Shown piece by piece: positions 25,063 to 27,780 of a stretch of 27,780 nt of DNA. Numbering within the stretch: position 1 is the stretch's first letter; each line of letters begins with the position of its first letter. The translations under genes and the position numbers were made by a program. The DNA comes from Candidatus Pelagibacter sp. (GTDB lineage: Bacteria > Pseudomonadota > Alphaproteobacteria > Pelagibacterales > Pelagibacteraceae): contig JAOHJV010000006.1 of assembly GCA_028100865.1 (NCBI GenBank), positions 1 to 27,780 on the forward strand, written 5' to 3'. The notes below the pieces were generated by a model, which was given only the letters and a program-made list of their open reading frames with translations, did not search any database and was not told the origin of the DNA.

Positions 25063-25929
25063 ATGAACCAAATAAAGTTATTTATTGAGCTTACAAGATT
25101 AAAAAGACCAATTGGCTTTATGCTATTATTTTGGCCATGCCTATGGGGACTTACAATTGTTTATGATTTTAATTCAGATTTAAAAACATATTTTTTTTAT
25201 TCTGCACTTTTTCTTTCTGGATCAATCCTTATGAGATCTGCTGGATGTATAGTGAATGATATGGCAGATAAAAATTTTGATAAAAAAGTTGAGAGAACTA
25301 AAAATAGACCCATCGCTTCAGGAAAAGTGTCTATAAAACTTGCATCCATTTACGCACTATTTTTATGTGCTATTGCTTTTTTAGTATTAATTAATTTTAA
25401 TAATTTTACGATTTTGATGGCTCTAGCCTCAATGCCTTTAGCTTTCACTTATCCTTTAATGAAAAGAATTACTTATTGGCCTCAGTTATTTCTAGGTATT
25501 ACATTTAATTATGGATTAATTTTAGCTTGGATTTCAATTGCGAATGAAGTTTCAATAATTCCAATGATATTTTATCTAGGAGCCATATTTTGGACACTAG
25601 GCTACGACACAATTTATGGATTCCAAGATATTAAGGATGATGAAATAATAGGTGTAAAGTCAACTTCAATAAAGTTTAAAAATGATCCAAAAAAATTTTT
25701 ATTTATTTCATACTCATTGTTCATCATATCTTTGTTTTTAGTTGGTATATTAATGAAATTTAAAATCTATTTTTTTTTATTTATGGTTATACCCATTTTA
25801 CAGTTGCTATTATTTCAGGTTAAAAAATTAAATACCAACCAATCGATTGATTGTTTTTCTAAATTTAAAAGTAATAATTTTTTAGGTGCAATAATCTTAG
25901 TGAACATTCTTATTGGAAAATTAATTTAG
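25063..25929 (+). CDS. ubiA: 4-hydroxybenzoate polyprenyltransferase UbiA
   Basis: This enzyme prenylates 4-hydroxybenzoate in ubiquinone biosynthesis, in the inner membrane. The 288 residues have about eight or nine helices. The first Asp-rich motif is CIVNDMADKNFDKKVERTKNRP (Asn65, Asp66, Asp69, Asp73) and the second is YDTIYGFQDIKDDEIIGVKS (Asp182, Asp189, Asp192-193). RLKRPIGFMLLFWPCLWGL at the N-terminus is typical of UbiA, not of heme O synthase or menaquinone enzymes. It is the first gene of a plus-strand run that continues into the MsbA-like exporter, which starts 5 nt after its stop. Confidence 0.96.
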   Translation: MNQIKLFIELTRLKRPIGFMLLFWPCLWGLTIVYDFNSDLKTYFFYSALFLSGSILMRSAGCIVNDMADKNFDKKVERTKNRPIASGKVSIKLASIYALFLCAIAFLVLINFNNFTILMALASMPLAFTYPLMKRITYWPQLFLGITFNYGLILAWISIANEVSIIPMIFYLGAIFWTLGYDTIYGFQDIKDDEIIGVKSTSIKFKNDPKKFLFISYSLFIISLFLVGILMKFKIYFFLFMVIPILQLLLFQVKKLNTNQSIDCFSKFKSNNFLGAIILVNILIGKLI

Positions 25930-25934
25930 AAAAA

Positions 25935-27677
25935 ATGATAAAATCCAAAACATTTAAAAGACTCTATAAAGATTATACAAGCAAATTTCTTGGTAAAATT
26001 TTATTAGCTGCTGTCTTTTCGGTGCTAGTTGCATTAAGCACTTCTGCAACAGCATGGCTTTTAGATCCGGCAATTGAAAAAATATTTATCAATAAAGATC
26101 AAACTTTGATTATTCTTATCCCTGTAGCAATTATTATTGCTTTTAGTGCAAAAGGTATCTCACTTTATTTTGCAAAACTAATAATGATTAATGTATCTGA
26201 AGAAGTTAAAAAAATTTTACAAACTGATATGCTTAAATCTTTTATTAAAGCAGATACCGAAACTATAGACAGTAAGCACTCTGGTAAATATATTTCAAAT
26301 TTAAATTTTGATGTTAATCAAATCACAAGAATGTTATCTGAGGCATATCTAAGTATTTTTAAAGATGGTCTTACATTAATAGGTTTGCTTTTTGTGATGT
26401 TTTTTCAAAACTGGAAACTATCTTTAATAGCAATTATTATGATTCCACTTGCATCTATCACTGCAAAAATTTTAGGAAAAAGAATGAGTAAAATTTCAAC
26501 TCAAGCACAAGAAAAATCTGGTGATTTAAATAGATACTTAATTGATCTTTTTAAAAATCATAAAATAATTAAAATTTTTCAAAGAGAAAATTTCGAAGAA
26601 AATAGATCTGAAAAGTTTGTAAATGATTTAAAAGAAAAATCTGCAAAAATCTCAGCTGTTTATATTAGGTCGGCACCAGTAATGGAAATATTAACAGGTA
26701 TAATGATTGCTATTTTGATATTTTATTCTGGAAAATTAATTATTAGTGGTGAATTAGCAATTAATAACTTTTTTTCATTTCTTGCTGCTATGATGTTGGC
26801 CTATCAGCCAGTAAAAACTCTTACAAAAGTTAATGTTGCAATATTCCAAGGATTTGCTGCTGCGGAGAGAATTCTTCCAATTATAGATATTAAAAATGAA
26901 ATTGATTTAAACATAGATAAAGATGAATTAGCAATTTCAAAAGGAGATATAATTTTTGAAAATGTTAATTTTACTTACAAGTCTAATCCACAGAATAGAG
27001 TGCTCCAAAACGTTAGTGCAAATTTTGCTGGTGGTAAAATGACTGCATTGGTTGGTCATAGTGGATCGGGAAAATCAACATTACTAAATATGATCCCAAG
27101 AATATATGCCCCAACAGATGGGGTTATTTTCTTAGATGGTCAAGATATATCAAAATTTGATTTAGCATCTTTAAGAGACCAAATTTCAATAGTAGATCAA
27201 GACACCACACTATTTGATGATACAGTTTTGAATAATATTAAATACGCTAGACCAGAAGCAAGTAATGAAGAAGTTTTTAAAGCTGCTGAAGATTCAATGT
27301 GTGCTGAGTTCATTAATAATTTAGAGAATAGTTATGAAACCATGATTGGTGAGAATGGGGTAAAATTATCTGGTGGAGAAAAACAAAGATTATCAATAGC
27401 AAGAGCTTTTCTAAAAAAAAGTAAAATAATATTACTAGACGAAGCCACTTCATCATTAGACTCTAAAACTGAAGAAAAGATACAAAAAGCACTGGATCAA
27501 TTAACTTTAAACAAAACAACAATTGTAATTGCTCATAGATTATCAACAATCCTTAACTCAGATAAAATATATGTTGTTGATAGTGGTAAAATCATTGACT
27601 CAGGAAAACATGAAGAGCTTTTAATGCAATCAAAAGTCTACAAAAATTTCTATGAAAGACAAATTAAAGAACGTTGA
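25935..27677 (+). CDS. msbA: ABC transporter, MsbA-like lipid A exporter (fused permease and ATPase)
   Basis: This half-transporter dimerises to flip a lipid or lipopolysaccharide precursor across the inner membrane. Of 580 residues, the six-helix permease occupies about 1-320 and the ATPase about 335-580. Walker A is GHSGSGKST (374-382), the Q-loop VDQDTTLFDDTV, the signature LSGGEKQRLSIARAF (478-492, with Glu in place of the usual Gln after LSGG), Walker B IILLDEATSSLDS (Asp502, Glu503) and the H-loop VIAHRLST. Length and the adjacent waaA gene argue for MsbA in lipid A-core export. Other members of the ABCB family (peptide or drug exporters) have the same layout, so the gene name leans on context. 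Confidence 0.86.
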   Translation: MIKSKTFKRLYKDYTSKFLGKILLAAVFSVLVALSTSATAWLLDPAIEKIFINKDQTLIILIPVAIIIAFSAKGISLYFAKLIMINVSEEVKKILQTDMLKSFIKADTETIDSKHSGKYISNLNFDVNQITRMLSEAYLSIFKDGLTLIGLLFVMFFQNWKLSLIAIIMIPLASITAKILGKRMSKISTQAQEKSGDLNRYLIDLFKNHKIIKIFQRENFEENRSEKFVNDLKEKSAKISAVYIRSAPVMEILTGIMIAILIFYSGKLIISGELAINNFFSFLAAMMLAYQPVKTLTKVNVAIFQGFAAAERILPIIDIKNEIDLNIDKDELAISKGDIIFENVNFTYKSNPQNRVLQNVSANFAGGKMTALVGHSGSGKSTLLNMIPRIYAPTDGVIFLDGQDISKFDLASLRDQISIVDQDTTLFDDTVLNNIKYARPEASNEEVFKAAEDSMCAEFINNLENSYETMIGENGVKLSGGEKQRLSIARAFLKKSKIILLDEATSSLDSKTEEKIQKALDQLTLNKTTIVIAHRLSTILNSDKIYVVDSGKIIDSGKHEELLMQSKVYKNFYERQIKER

Positions 27678-27780
27678 TGTATTTTTTTTACAATATACTC
27701 GCAAATTTAGCTATCATCTTATCACCTGCAATCATTATTTATCGAATATTAAAAGGTAAAGAAGATATAAAAAGAGTTGG
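27677..27780 (+). CDS. waaA: 3-deoxy-D-manno-octulosonic acid transferase WaaA (KdtA), partial 5' end
   Basis: The ATG at 27677 overlaps the msbA stop (TGATG), and 34 codons run to the window edge without a stop. The N-terminus has one hydrophobic helix (about 2-22, MYFFYNILANLAIILSPAII) followed by IYRILKGKEDIKRVG. This resembles the WaaA start, where a membrane anchor is followed by a basic R-x-x-KGKE segment and an expected E-R-F/L-G block just beyond the edge. WaaA adds Kdo to lipid IVA. msbA-waaA linkage is common in alphaproteobacteria. The fragment is short, so the call rests on this motif and on position. Confidence 0.72.
   Translation, partial: MYFFYNILANLAIILSPAIIIYRILKGKEDIKRV

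Overview
The window is almost fully coding and AT-rich, with very short or negative spacing between genes. Protein content, gene order and streamlining all point to an alphaproteobacterium of the SAR11 clade (Pelagibacterales, 'Candidatus Pelagibacter'-like). Diagnostic traits are the alphaproteobacterial order mutY / dciA-type DUF721 / dsbA / smc, a split F0 ATP synthase operon (atpI-B-E-F'-F without F1 genes), the cytochrome c oxidase order ctaC-ctaD-ctaB-small ORF-ctaG-ctaE-surf1-thrC, and a retinal cluster (crtI-crtB-crtY-blh) of the kind that serves proteorhodopsin. The assignment comes from recognition, not from a database search.

Layout. Positions 1-616 (minus) hold the first 205 codons of mutY, cut by the window edge. 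Its start codon directly abuts the start codon of the next gene. From 617 to 13282 there are 15 plus-strand genes with no gap longer than 39 nt: dciA-like, dsbA-like, smc, the five F0 genes, crtI, crtB, crtY, blh, ispH, thrB and rnhA. From 21399 down to 13274 there are ten minus-strand genes: rsmE, ctaC, ctaD, ctaB, a 41-residue one-helix protein, ctaG, ctaE, surf1, thrC and a peroxiredoxin. Positions 21416-25013 hold short alternating units: a type II haloacid dehalogenase, an HxlR-type regulator, a double-CDGSH protein, a pirin, a quinone oxidoreductase and a DUF2721 membrane protein. The window ends with ubiA, an MsbA-like ABC exporter and the first 34 codons of waaA (kdtA).

How the genes work together. 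The main theme is the proton circuit. The cox genes build an aa3-type terminal oxidase (structural subunits, heme O synthase, copper insertion, Surf1). The F0 genes build the proton channel of ATP synthase. The crt-blh genes make retinal from phytoene via lycopene and beta-carotene, presumably for a proteorhodopsin encoded elsewhere. ispH, overlapping the end of blh, supplies the C5 precursors. ubiA feeds the ubiquinone pool. The HxlR/CDGSH/pirin/QOR group looks like a small redox or electrophile-response neighbourhood. msbA and waaA belong to lipopolysaccharide export and core synthesis.

No tRNA, rRNA, CRISPR array, insertion sequence or phage gene was seen, and no stretch over 100 nt lacks a gene. 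The points most worth a second look are the short SMC protein with no recognisable hinge, the energy/retinal/isoprenoid gene run, the 41-residue protein hidden in the cox operon, and a recurring pattern of -10-like boxes so close to start codons that leaderless transcripts are plausible.
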